A DNA stretch of 64,000 bases, from assembly GCA_034509735.1 (NCBI GenBank), contig JACGWO010000003.1, positions 14,012,001-14,076,000 of the forward strand, given 5' to 3'. Made by a program: the position numbers and the translations under genes. Of this stretch, positions 23,584-33,715 are shown piece after piece. The DNA comes from Sesamum alatum (Eukaryota > Streptophyta > Magnoliopsida > Lamiales > Pedaliaceae). Within the stretch, counting starts at the first letter, position 1. Each line of letters begins with the position of its first letter. Under the pieces are notes generated by a model. The model did not search any database. It had not been told where the DNA came from and was given only the letters and a program-made list of their open reading frames with translations.

Positions 23584-23673
23584 CACGACTCGTGAGACAG
23601 GTAGCAGCAGCCCATTTTTCGTTCATGACATAGTGCAGCTTCCTTTAAGTACAATAACGTGCCACGACTCGTG
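23584..23673 (-). repeat. Pair of 11-base palindromes in the leader (element A)
   Basis: CACGACTCGTG at 23584-23594 and 23663-23673, each a perfect 5-base inverted repeat around one base. Counterparts: B 1028 and 1108, D 37864 and 37947, F 59675 and 59767 (the last with one mismatch). Start-to-start spacing is 79-92 bases in all four. Confidence 0.85.
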
Positions 23674-24783
23674 AGACCACGCTATTGACCTAAAACAGCT
23701 TCCTCACTATGCCACGGATTGGAAGGCATGGACGAACTCCTAGAGTTCATGTCCACTTTATCTAGGGTCTAATATTTCAACATTGGTCCAACCAATGTGA
23801 GAGTAGTGAATGACCGAGATCTCATAATATATCCATACATTCATCCATAATGCATAAATAAAATCCATTCATAGCAGTTATACATGATAAATAAAACCCA
23901 TTCATCCATCATAATAACCACATGCAAAATTAAAGCCTAGCACGCCCCTGTTGGATGATCACAAGCCCGAATCCTATGCGATCCACTGAGCCCGCAGTGG
24001 ATCTATGGTCAATCTAGGGTTGGTCCTATACTATTACAATAATAGTAACCCAATCATCATTCTGATGGGCCTTGGTCTCTTTTTCTCTTTCTTCACTTCA
24101 TGGAAAACGCCAAGGGACCTCCGGTCTGGGCTCTCCATGTGGTCCTTCCTTCTTCTCCACCAATTACAAAAATGGAAACCTCACTCCTAGTCTACTCTCA
24201 TTACATATAAAAAAATTAGAAACCCCAGCGAAACCCCGGGGGGAGTACATAAGGAGGGAGGTAGAAAGCCTTATTATTCCAAGGCACTAGAAAGAGAGAA
24301 GGAGAAAGCAGTTTAAAGAGGCACACAGGCCCAACAGTAAATTAAACCATACGTTCGGTCTAGGGCTCGTGATCATCCATTTCCATCCAACACACATAAT
24401 TACATGATCTAATCACATAATCATAATATTCCAACAACACATGATTTCCAATCACATCAATCCAAAATAAATGAACATGTGCGTAACGTGTGAAAAATAA
24501 AACACAAATATTGGTAATAAAATTTTTCTCGTTTTAGGAAAACCTTTCCTCATTATTTTAAGTAAAATAACCCCGGGATTCTAAATCCAATTTATTTTAC
24601 TCCTAAAATAATGTCTTTAGGAATTTAGGCAAAATTGAACCCAAAAAAAAACGAATTTTCAGAATTAATTCAAAATTAAAACTGAAAATAAATTTAAAAA
24701 TAAAATAATAATGCTAGGGTTTCAAAAAACCCTAGCTGCAGCAGCCGCCGGCCGCCGCCACCGGCAGCAGCCGGCAGGCCGTG

Positions 24784-25361
24784 CGCGCAGGGCAGCAGGC
24801 CCAGCCTGCCGCCCCTGCGCGCGCAGGCACTGCCTGGCCGGGCGCGCGCGCAGGCCCCTTGCCTGCGTGCGCGCGCGCCTGGCCGGCAGCGCGCTGCGCG
24901 GCCTGGTGCTCCGGCAGGCCGACGCGCGCGCAGGCTCCTTTGCCTGTGCGCGCGCGCTGGCCTGCTGGCCACCGGCCCGCGTCCCTGCGTCGCGCGCAGA
25001 GCGCGCGCGCAGACGCGCACTGGGCGTGCCTGCCGGGCGCGCGCGCGCAGACGCCTCCGTCTGCGTGCGCGCGCGCCTGGCGGCGCGCCTGGTGCCCGTC
25101 CGCGCGCGGGCTCCTCCGCCCGCCAGCCTTGCGCGCGCGCGCGCATGGGCGCGCCTGCCGGGCGCGCGCGCGCAGACACCTCTGTCTGCCCGCGCGCGCG
25201 CCTGGAGGCGTTTCCATGCGCGCACGCCCGCGCGCAGCCAACCCGGCTGCGCGCTGCCCCTGCGCGGCCGGCAGCGCGCGCGCGCGCAGGCTTCCCATGC
25301 CTGCGCGCGTCTGCCCTGCCGGCAGCGCTCGGCTGCGCGCGGCCAGCCTTCCCGGCTGGCC
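24784..25361 (-). repeat. GC-rich hairpin array in the leader of copia A
   Basis: A series of inverted repeats: 24784-24826 (loop CCA), 24836-24884 (apex GCAGGC, loop CCCTT, GCCTGC), 24917-24962 (AGGC, TCCTTT, GCCT), 25033-25080 (AGACG, CCTC, CGTCT), 25106-25123 (GCGGGC, TCCTCC, GCCCGC), 25158-25205 (AGACA, CCTC, TGTCT), 25230-25254 (GCGCGCAGCC, AACCC, GGCTGCGCGC), 25267-25323 (AGGC, TTCCCAT, GCCT, outer GCCGGCAG/CTGCCGGC) and 25341-25361 (GGCCAGCC, TTCCC, GGCTGGCC). Apex sequences differ but remain paired. Confidence 0.85.
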
Positions 25362-25570
25362 GGCTGTGACGTTTTTCTCGTTTTTCAGATTAATTCCCAT
25401 CCCGATTCCCAAGAAAAACAGAAAATACCAATATTCAGCAATTCACACGAATTAAAAAGCAATAAAATAACATGCTTCAAGAATCAAGAAATTCAAGATT
25501 TAATTACAACATGCTATTTCACGTTTCATGCTTAAAACGCACATAAACCCTAGGCCTATACACCGAACCG

Positions 25571-25583
25571 GGCTCTGATACCA
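25571..25583 (-). other. Primer binding site of copia A (tRNA-Met type)
   Basis: TGGTATCAGAGCC on the minus strand, one base inside the 5' LTR end. This is the usual plant copia primer site complementary to the 3' end of initiator tRNA-Met. Confidence 0.92.
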
Positions 25584-25584
25584 C

Positions 25585-27581
25585 TGAAAGATTATGTGGA
25601 TCGTCCCGGGAAAAGCGCGAATGCGGAAGCGCGGTATAATTAAAAAAATAAATGCGGAATTTAAACATGCTTTTAAATTAAAACACGTTTCAAAGGGTGT
25701 GCCTTTGAAATTTCCCGGGCGTTCGGTGTATCTCATGAACGAATAACATAAAATAAATCATGGAGGCCATAGGGTTGAAAATTAAAGAGGGACGAAAATT
25801 TAAAACGAGACCTACCCGTTGTCGTTTTCGTCTTCAACGGCTACACGCGTTGTTCCCCGTTTTGCACCAAGATCCCGTCTTTGAGACCCTCTAATTCGTG
25901 ACACACGATCCACCCACGTATCTTGCACGTCGTGCTAGCAACGAACAAGTGTATAATTTTGGAGTGGATGAATCAATAACACATTATCAATTAATGGTAT
26001 TGATTCATCAAGATTCTAATGTTCCAAGAACAAAAGAATCAAGAAAACTATTTTCTTGAGAGAGAGAGAGGGCGGACGAGAGAGATGGGAGAGAGAGAGA
26101 AACCGTGTGTGTGTGTGTTGTGTGTGTGTGTGTTGGAGTTTCATCATCATGTAAATTGTAGGATGCTAGGGGTTTATATAGAAGAGGAGTTTTAATCCTC
26201 TTTAAACTCCTCTTTTAAGAACTCTAATTTGACTAGGATTTTGACCTAGTCAAAGTCCTAGTCAAACTAGTGTTTTGACCTAGTCAAAACGATCCTAGCC
26301 ATCCATCTCTCCCATTAATCTCAACCGTTGATTTAATTTAATTTAATGGAAATATTTAAAACCTATTTAAATATTTCCAAGAGGCTAAAATAAATATAAA
26401 TATTATTTAAGCCCATTAAATAAATCCTTTTGATAAATCCAATTTATCAATTTAATTCCTTCTATCAAATAGAAAGAATTATTTCTCCAAGAAAAATAAA
26501 GGTCCCGATTAAATCTAATTTAATCATTCCTTCACTCCAATATTTAATTCCAAATTAAATATTTAATTGTGTGTGGATAGTGTGTGACTCTTTAGGTTCA
26601 CCATTCAGCTAGACTTGGTCGGATTCCTAGAATCCGTCCGTTACCATGGGTGGCCATCTAGCAACGGTCCATGGCACTAGAGACTAGGTGAAATATTCAG
26701 GGATGAACATTTAGGCTCTAACAGTACGCTTGTCCTTCTGTCTTCGGTCTCATCACTTAGAGTCTAGGGCACGGAAAATGCAGGTATCCATTTTGGACCC
26801 AAGTGTCGGTCTGTCCTCACTAAACGCCGCAAGGGAATCCTTCCCTTCTGTTCAGTCACTGTGGCCACAGTTTTAGGGACAAGACCTAGAGTATACATGA
26901 GACTCAACTGTCAAAGCCTATTGACAGGAGACAGATCCTTTCTTGGAAACTACTGTCACTTTGCACACCAGGACTGCACTAGACATGGCTTATGACTACC
27001 AAAGAGAATTCTGGCAATCTCTCACCATACCTAAGATACAGCCCTGATGTACAGGTAAACTCAGCAATTCCTCAAGTCAAAGGACTTGACCTGTACCGTT
27101 GGAACCGGGAATACTCGTCATACCTTGCAGACCATACTCAAGGTCCTCCGTAAGACGGTTCCCGCGAGTCACCTCAGTCAGCTGCGTCCTCGCATGCTAA
27201 CCCACTAACACTGCTTAGACGATCCTCGTCACCCGTCGATGAAACACGACAGCAGATGCTCAGTGCAAGTCTCAAATGGAATCCCGGTACCCATTTTCGG
27301 GATTCCTTGACTTGGAGATTTCCGGACTGATTCGGGAAGACTGATTCCATGGACCTACCTCCAAGCGTAGTCCCAGTCCCCGAAATTGATTCTCAGTCCG
27401 TGGGCTTTGTTTGCGTAGTGAACAGATATGGATAAATCGGTGCAAGTGAACACAAACAAAGTAATGCCAAATGAAAATTCACTTCTTTATTCATTAATGA
27501 TTTATCAAAACACCTATAATTGTCTAGACATAGGTTACATATACCCGCCAAAATTGGCTTACATGGTCACCTATTCTAACA
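25585..27581 (-). repeat. 5' LTR of copia A
   Basis: 1997 bases, nearly identical to 17142-19135. In transcription order: U3 block (26641-26691), TTGAC cluster (26227-26290), TATA box (26171-26182), microsatellites (about 26056-26134) in the presumed transcript start region, and the end block TTTCA at 25585. Confidence 0.96.
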
Positions 27582-27723
27582 ATTGCAACATGGTTTACTT
27601 CAAAAACAAGTCTACTCTTTCAGGTGAGCAATACTTGATCATCCTTGATAATGAAAATCAACTCATGGTGGAAGGAACAACCTTGACGACTCACACTTCT
27701 CTCATCGGTCGATATGTGAAGTA

Positions 27724-30405
27724 ATGGCCGAGGTTGAAGAATCCACTTCACACGGAGCAATGGTCTCGAGAAGCTCCACTGAGCAAGACTTCTAAGGTGT
27801 GGTCTTTGCAAGCGACTCATCATCATTGCTCTGATAAGCCAAGTCTTCTACTGACATTAGGCCACCGCATCGTTGAAGGAAAAGCCAAGTGGGGCGACAC
27901 CATTCAATTTGCCAGCGAGTTCCGCTACATCAAAGGATTTTGGGAGTGGACGGAAGATGTACTCAGCCTGTGCGAGCACAAACTAGTTGCAGCTCAAGTA
28001 TATGATGCCGTGTACGCCTCATTGTTCACTTACAACCACAATTCCAACATCGTCAAGGCGTTCTGCGAAGCGTGGTGTCCGTCAACTAACACTCTTCTGA
28101 CATCCTTTACAGAGTTGTCTATCTCATTGTGGGATGTGCATACCCTTGCTGGACTTCCTATGATCAGACTCCTCTACGACGAAGTTGTCCCAAGTGCCAA
28201 GGAGCTTAACGGTGTTGATGAGACGGGATGAAGACTTGTTCCTCACTCTTGCAAATTCCTGCTCCACACTTATCATTTGCTTCGAGGGAGTTGTAATGAT
28301 GGTCAATCCTCTCATGTCCCTGCCGATAAGGGGATCAAGTTTTGGTTTAGAAGAGCTACGAAGTACTGTGAGCCCATTCCGCGTAAAGAAAAGAAGGCAG
28401 TTCATTCTAAGTCGATTCAAAACCCTTCTAGAACTTTGAGGTATATGGCAAGTGGTCCACGACAGATGAGGCGTTATTCTTGAAGCTTGGTATCGAAGGA
28501 AGTTAAAGGAAAAGACATTCTTCGTGGCGTATTTGACGTGTTGGCTTTGTACATTTGCTCTTCCCATTCAAGATGTTGGTTTAATACATCCAAGCATTTT
28601 CAAAGTGGCGAGTGCCATGGCAGCTGGTCGAAGGGTTGGTCTTGTCGTTCCCATCTTAGCTAGTATTTACAGAGGTCTGAATAAGATCTCTAACTCCCCA
28701 AGGCCCACTCACGTGCATTCTCTATTTCCAATTCACTTTGTTTTAGTTGGATAGCATATTATTTCAAAACTCACTACCCAACCTTGCCAAGTGTTTGTGG
28801 GCCTAAAATGACGCTTTTCTCAAGAGAAAAGGGGTGCGAAATACTATGGTTCGTAAAAGGAGAGAAAGTGGCTTCACAGAGGTGACTTTATCTCCTGGAC
28901 CTGCAACATGATTGTGAAGGACATGAATTTCTCATTCATAGACGAATGCCAAAGAATCTGAAGAAGCTTATTTCATGGTCGTTTTCTCAAACTATCTTCC
29001 TTTGAGGCAAGGCGATCATTTTATTGTCGAGCCTTATAGCCTCCATCGATTCCGTCGTCAATTGGTTTATTTCAAAAAACACCAAGAATTCTTTCACAAG
29101 CCGTTCGTGAAGCTTTCTTGGAAGGTGGAATCCATTATTGGCGTTTGTGCATCTTGTCCAAGACTATGGAGAAAGTAATGTAAAGAAGTTATCCTCCGAG
29201 GCGTATAGAAGGTGGTGGGCCGAAATTCATGGTGGCTACCTTGAAAAAAACATGGAGGGGTTGCTTGCTTCAAGCCCAAATCAAGTTTCTCACAAAGGAA
29301 AGGAGTGCAGTGAAGGAGTTGCCCAAGATCAACCTTGCGAGTAGGCTATCTCTCATCCCAAGCGAAATTCTCAAGTGGTCGAACCCCTTGAAGTGAATAA
29401 GAAGAAAAGTGTTCCTTGTTTCTTGGAAATAAGTGGGAGTAACGACCCTAATCATCATTGGAAGAGGTGGAAGAGGGATTCCAACTATTCAAAACCAACA
29501 AGCGTTGATGTTGACGGTAACATCTCAAGTCATGGACCATCGATGTTGGATTTTGTCAAGGAGGTTATTTTTCTTACTCGTTCCCCTCCCCCATTTTTTT
29601 TTATAGTGATAAGATCCTCTTTTGTTTCTAACTCATGTTGATACATTGTCGTAGCTCGAAGATGAAGTCTAAGGCGTCGAAGATGATGAGACTTCTCAAG
29701 ACAGTCAAGGATCGACTTTTGGGTCTAACTTGTTGGCTACAACTCTTCCACTTAGAATGGGGCTTAAGAGAAAACAAACTTCTTGTCATGCCATGGTGTC
29801 GGTATTTGAAGGTGAAAGGTTTGTTCTTAATCATCAAAAGGAGTTCCTTCAAAAGCCGTGGAGTGATCTTCTCGTGAAGATATCAAACACCCCAATTGAC
29901 TTCACCTCATCAATTAAAGACGATGTTTACTTCGTTCTTGAGTCCATGAAGAGCTTTCAGAAGTTTGACATCTCAAAAGTGGAAAAAGATGAACATGTTC
30001 TTCGCTAAGGTTGCTACTTATGATGAAGCAAGATTATCGTCTTCCGAAAAGTTGTCCAAGAGTCTTCTCGAGCGATAGTTAAAGGAAACCATTGATCGTC
30101 TCCATGATGCTTGAGCTAAAGATAGGGAGGCTTCTAAGATCTAATCCACTATGGAGACGTTGAAGAGTATTGAGAAAGAGCTTGTGGATTTGAAGGCACA
30201 AATGACGAACTTGTGTGCTACTCTGAAGGGAAAAAAACAACTTCATCACAGTGCTCAAGCCAGAGTTCATGAGATAGAGAAGGACATGGCAGCACTTGAG
30301 AATACCACCCTACTTAATGATGCAGTAGTTGAGGATTTGGCGTCTTCAAGAGCAAATGTGGAAGCCTTCAAGGAAGAGTTGAAGAACTTGAGTCTCTTTG
30401 CTTGA
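27724..30405 (+). pseudogene. Plant-mobile-domain protein ORF, antisense in gypsy element E
   Basis: Plus-strand coding remnant opposite to E pol. After a short start (MAEVEESTSHG, stop at about 27793) the plant mobile domain follows in pieces: FASEFRYIKGFWEWTEDVL and AQVYDAVYASLFTY, ELSISLWDVHTLAGLPM (to 28231); KFWFRRATKYCEP (28340); FFVAYLTCWLCTFALPI, ILASIYRGLNKIS (28524-28754); later LRQGDHFIVEPYSLHRF (28999) and SSEAYRRWWAEIHG. The C-terminal 84 codons (30151-30405) form a likely coiled coil. At least five frame changes or stops make it inactive. Such proteins (PF10536) are known both as antisense ORFs of Tat retrotransposons and as domesticated plant genes; their molecular role in the element is not established. 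Confidence 0.85.
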
Positions 30406-30809
30406 GATTTGTTTAGGACTCTTTTATCCTCTTGCATTTAATTTTTTTGTCCTTTGTTCTAAGTTATGAACCTCGATGTTTTCTTTTGAGATTGCATGAT
30501 AGAAGCTTCTTTCCTTTTTATCTTGCAATTTTTGAGCATGTTTAAATATTTCCCATTTTGACAGCTTCATATGAGAAATAAAGTTCCTTTAAATGTTGTG
30601 ACTGAAGTTAGAAATATCTAAGCTGCCTATGTACCTCATTAAGAGGATCAAGTCAATATGTAGTTCAAGGGTACAAAATATTCATTTGGAGAGGGAAGAC
30701 CATTCACAGTTTATACGCATGCTGGCTAGGATTTTTTTTAAAAAAAATTTCCAAGTTTTTTTTTCATTTTTTTCCTTTTTTCTTCTTTCTTTTTTATTCT
30801 TTTTTTTTT
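30406..30809. other. Spacer between antisense ORF and pol of element E
   Basis: Non-coding, with a long A/T-run and poly-T stretch at about 30728-30810 directly after the pol stop on the minus strand. The two convergent reading frames end on either side of it. Confidence 0.6.
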
Positions 30810-31493
30810 TCAGGCGTAGTATTACTTCAAGAACTTTTCATTTATTGGGCCTATCTTCCAACCATCTTTAGCAACCCAACTTATATACACCATTTGTATA
30901 GACATCTTTGACGACATACGGACCATCCCATTTTGGCAAGAACTTGTTGCTCGTTTGATGCGTTGTGATTATAGGACTCCTCATTGCAAGCACTAGATCA
31001 CTAACTTGAAAAGAGCGCAAGGCGAACCTTCTTATTAAATGCCTTGGATAATCGAGCTTGATAACACTCGAGCCTTTGTTGTGCTTCCAATCTCTTCACA
31101 TCGAGAGCTTCTAGCTCTTCAAGCCGTATTCGAGCATTTTCTTCTTCAGTATGCCCTTCTTGTATTACTATCCTCAATGAAGGGATTTGTTACTCAAGCG
31201 GGAGGACTGCTTCCGCTCCATAAACCAAAGCATAAGGAGTTGCTTGCGTGGGCATTCTGATAGTGGTTCTGTATACACATAGAGCTTCTCCAATTCTTTT
31301 GTGCCAACCTCACTTCGAGTTGGTCACCACTTTCTTCAATAGGCTGCACAAAGTTTTGTTAAATGCTTCAGCAAGACCGTTGGCAGCGACATAGTACATA
31401 GAAGATTTTCTTTGCTTAAACCCAAACTTTTGACATAACTTGCCTATCAAGCTGTTGCGAAAAGGTTTTCTGTTAAGTGATGATACACCTGGG
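30810..31493 (-). pseudogene. pol: C-terminal integrase of gypsy element E
   Basis: Minus strand from the D insertion: KPFRNSLIGKLCQKFGFKQ, YYVAANGLAEAFNKTLCSLL, then RIGEALCVYRTTIRMPTQ, the PKWDGPYVVKDV motif near 30930 and the end GPINEKFLK before a stop at 30810-30812. It contains several internal stops. Its left half continues at 48556-48730, where the catalytic core of integrase starts. Confidence 0.86.
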
Positions 31494-33701
31494 TGAAGGA
31501 CAAGCGGATCCGCCGGGAGCGCGAGCGGAAGCGAGGAAGCGAGAAAAGTGCGTAAATTGAAATCAAATTCAAAATACGCGAATCCCAAGGAGTGTACCCT
31601 TGGGTGCTCAACCGGGCGTTCGATGTAGGATGTGTAAATATTGAAAACATATATTTAAACACATAGGGCATAGATATATAAATGAAATCAATCAAAGCGT
31701 AATAAACCGTTACCTTTGATTGTTTAGCGTATGCTCCCAGCTACTAGCGTTGTTCCTTCTCCGGAATGCTCACGAAATCCAAATGTATGGATTCTCCAAA
31801 GGTGATCTACACCACACCGGAAGAAACACACGTTCTTCTTGCTAGAAAATAACGGGTTTAGGAAGGAATCGGTTTAAGAGAAGAACACTATGAATTAGTG
31901 TTCTCTTAAACTTACTTTGTTCTTCTTCTTGATTCAAAATCAAGTGAAGAACACAAGTGCAAGAGAGGGAGAGAGCACGAAAATTGAGAGAGAGGAGAGA
32001 ATTTTTGTCTTCTCTTTTTCTTAGAAAAAGATGAATAATGAATCACTTATGCTTGGTGTTGTATATTCTAATATATATACATAATTAATGTGATTATCGG
32101 AATGTGTCTAGATTCATTCTAATCAATCACCATCAATTCTTCAATCAAGCCTACCAAAATTTATGGTATGATCAAATCATACCAAAAGGGAAGAGCTTGA
32201 TTGGAGTTGATTTGTCTCTTTCCAAAAGAGACAAGTCAACATACCACCTAGCATGCAACATGGCTGATTTTGCTTCCTCCAAGAGAGCATGTCGGCCATG
32301 TTTAATTAAGGGAAGAAGTCCAACTTCTTCCTATTCCAAATTAGGAATTATTTCTCCTCTCGGGTATAATTTAACAGACCGGGTTTTATCATAATCCAAT
32401 TACGGCAATCCCAATATTAAATCCAATTTAATGTCCATTTAAATTATTCCCGTTGATCTTTTAATCCAATTAAAAGATCCAACGTCTCAACGTCTCAACT
32501 TTCCATATTTAATCGAAAATCCATTTTACCGATTAAATGAAAGCCCGATACAATATCGGCCCGTCCATCCAATGGACTTTCCCTTAAGTAATCCAATTAC
32601 TTATTTTTATCCTTCGAGATTGACTCCAAGTCGATCTCTCAACCTCCTCGGTGATTTGTGTTTGACCCTTTAGGTTCACCCTCAGCTAGACTTGGGCCCG
32701 TGTCCCACAAGGGCCCGTTACCATGGGTGGCCGTCTAGCAACGGTCCATAGCACTAGAGACTAGGTGAATTGGCGTGAATATTTAGGCGCCGATTCCGTA
32801 CGGGTACGATCCTTCCCTCTATCGTCTCCCGGCCTTAGTCTAGGGTATGGAATTGGGCGTCGGTTCCCATCCTTGACTAGGCATCTATGCTTTATACTCG
32901 AGACCACGTATGCTTCATTGCGTCGACACAGGAAACCATTCCCTGTTCGACCAACCACTGTGGCCATAGCTTCAAATAGCATGAACGTGTCTCCGAGTGC
33001 ATAGGAGATACCTCTGTCACATACTGACAGGGGACGGATCCTCTTCTTGGAATCCACCGTCCTCGCTACACATTCCGACTGCACTGGACAAGGCTTATGA
33101 TAATCATCTTACAGAATGATTACCTCTCGCTAGATCCAAGATACAGCCGTCCTGTGCACGCGACTGCCATGATTCCTCAAGTCTGAGGATTACTCCCGTA
33201 CTATCGGAACCGGGGAAAACCAATCATACCGACCAAACCTCCAAGGCTTCCATATGATGATCCCCGCGAGTCAGTCCAGTCAGCTCGACCCCAGTCGACC
33301 AACCCATCAAGATCGTGTAGACGTCCCACGCCTGTCGCTGATGAAACACGGCACTCATCCAATGAACACGACTCTTGACGCAAGTCTCAATAGGAATCTC
33401 GATGCCCTGTCTCGAGGTCCTCGACTTGGAACGTTTCAGACCCAACTCTTAATCAGTTGGTTTCATGACCACCATCCAATGCGTGGCCCAACTGCACGAG
33501 TTGTTATCCATTGTCTGTGGGCTTTGTTGCGATATAAGTTAAACACCGTTTTAACAAATGTAAGATGAGCGCAACAAAGAAGGTACCATTGGTGACGAAT
33601 ACTCATCTTATTCATCACATAATAATATTACATTTACATCAAGTTGTCAGATAGGTTACAAATCGCCAAACCTATTGGCTTTCTGGTCACCTATTCTAAC
33701 A
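31494..33701 (-). repeat. 3' LTR of copia D
   Basis: 2208 bases; lacks 20 bases present in the other LTR near 32108, where the full copy has two TGTCTAG direct repeats, suggesting slippage or short-repeat deletion. Contains the inverted repeat GGTATGATCAAATCATACC near 32165-32183 and the U3 block (32718-32769). Confidence 0.94.
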
Positions 33702-33715
33702 ATCTCCCACTTGAC
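33702..33715 (-). other. Polypurine tract of copia D
   Basis: GGTCAAGTGGGAGAT on the minus strand directly before the LTR, as in A. Confidence 0.82.

Larger units (their letters stand above)
23208..25570 (-). other. Untranslated leader of copia A
   Basis: About 2.36 kb between primer site and gag, with no credible gene. From the gag side: internal TATA-like motif, paired CACGACTCGTG palindromes, a segment also recognisable in B, D and F, then the GC-rich hairpin array (24784-25361) and an AT-rich stretch before the primer site. Long open frames on both strands inside the GC-rich block result from its composition. Confidence 0.85.
17142..27581 (-). mobile_element. Complete copia retrotransposon A (Angela-like, family 1)
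   Basis: 10,440 bases, minus strand. LTRs lie at 17142-19135 and 25585-27581, each reading TGTT to TTCA. The 5-base duplication ATTGC sits at 17137-17141 and 27582-27586. Primer site, leader, a single gag-pol frame and polypurine tract are all present and in order. In the stretches I compared the LTRs differ only by four indels (GT repeat +2, A run +1, A run -1, G run +1), which exactly accounts for the 1994 versus 1997 length. It is the youngest copia in the window. Only a 2-base insertion near the end of pol spoils the coding sequence. Confidence 0.96.

Noticed and set aside
24694..25535. Long open frames of 160-274 codons on both strands, rich in Ala and Arg
   Set aside because: Present in several frames of both strands at once; they result from the GC-rich hairpin array, with low-complexity protein and no family features.
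25571..25583. tRNA-like match
   Set aside because: Only 13 bases complementary to a tRNA end: a primer binding site, not a tRNA gene.
30728..30815. Poly-T stretch as poly(A) end of another retroelement
   Set aside because: Sequence on both sides belongs to gypsy E (pol end and spacer), and there is no flanking duplication.
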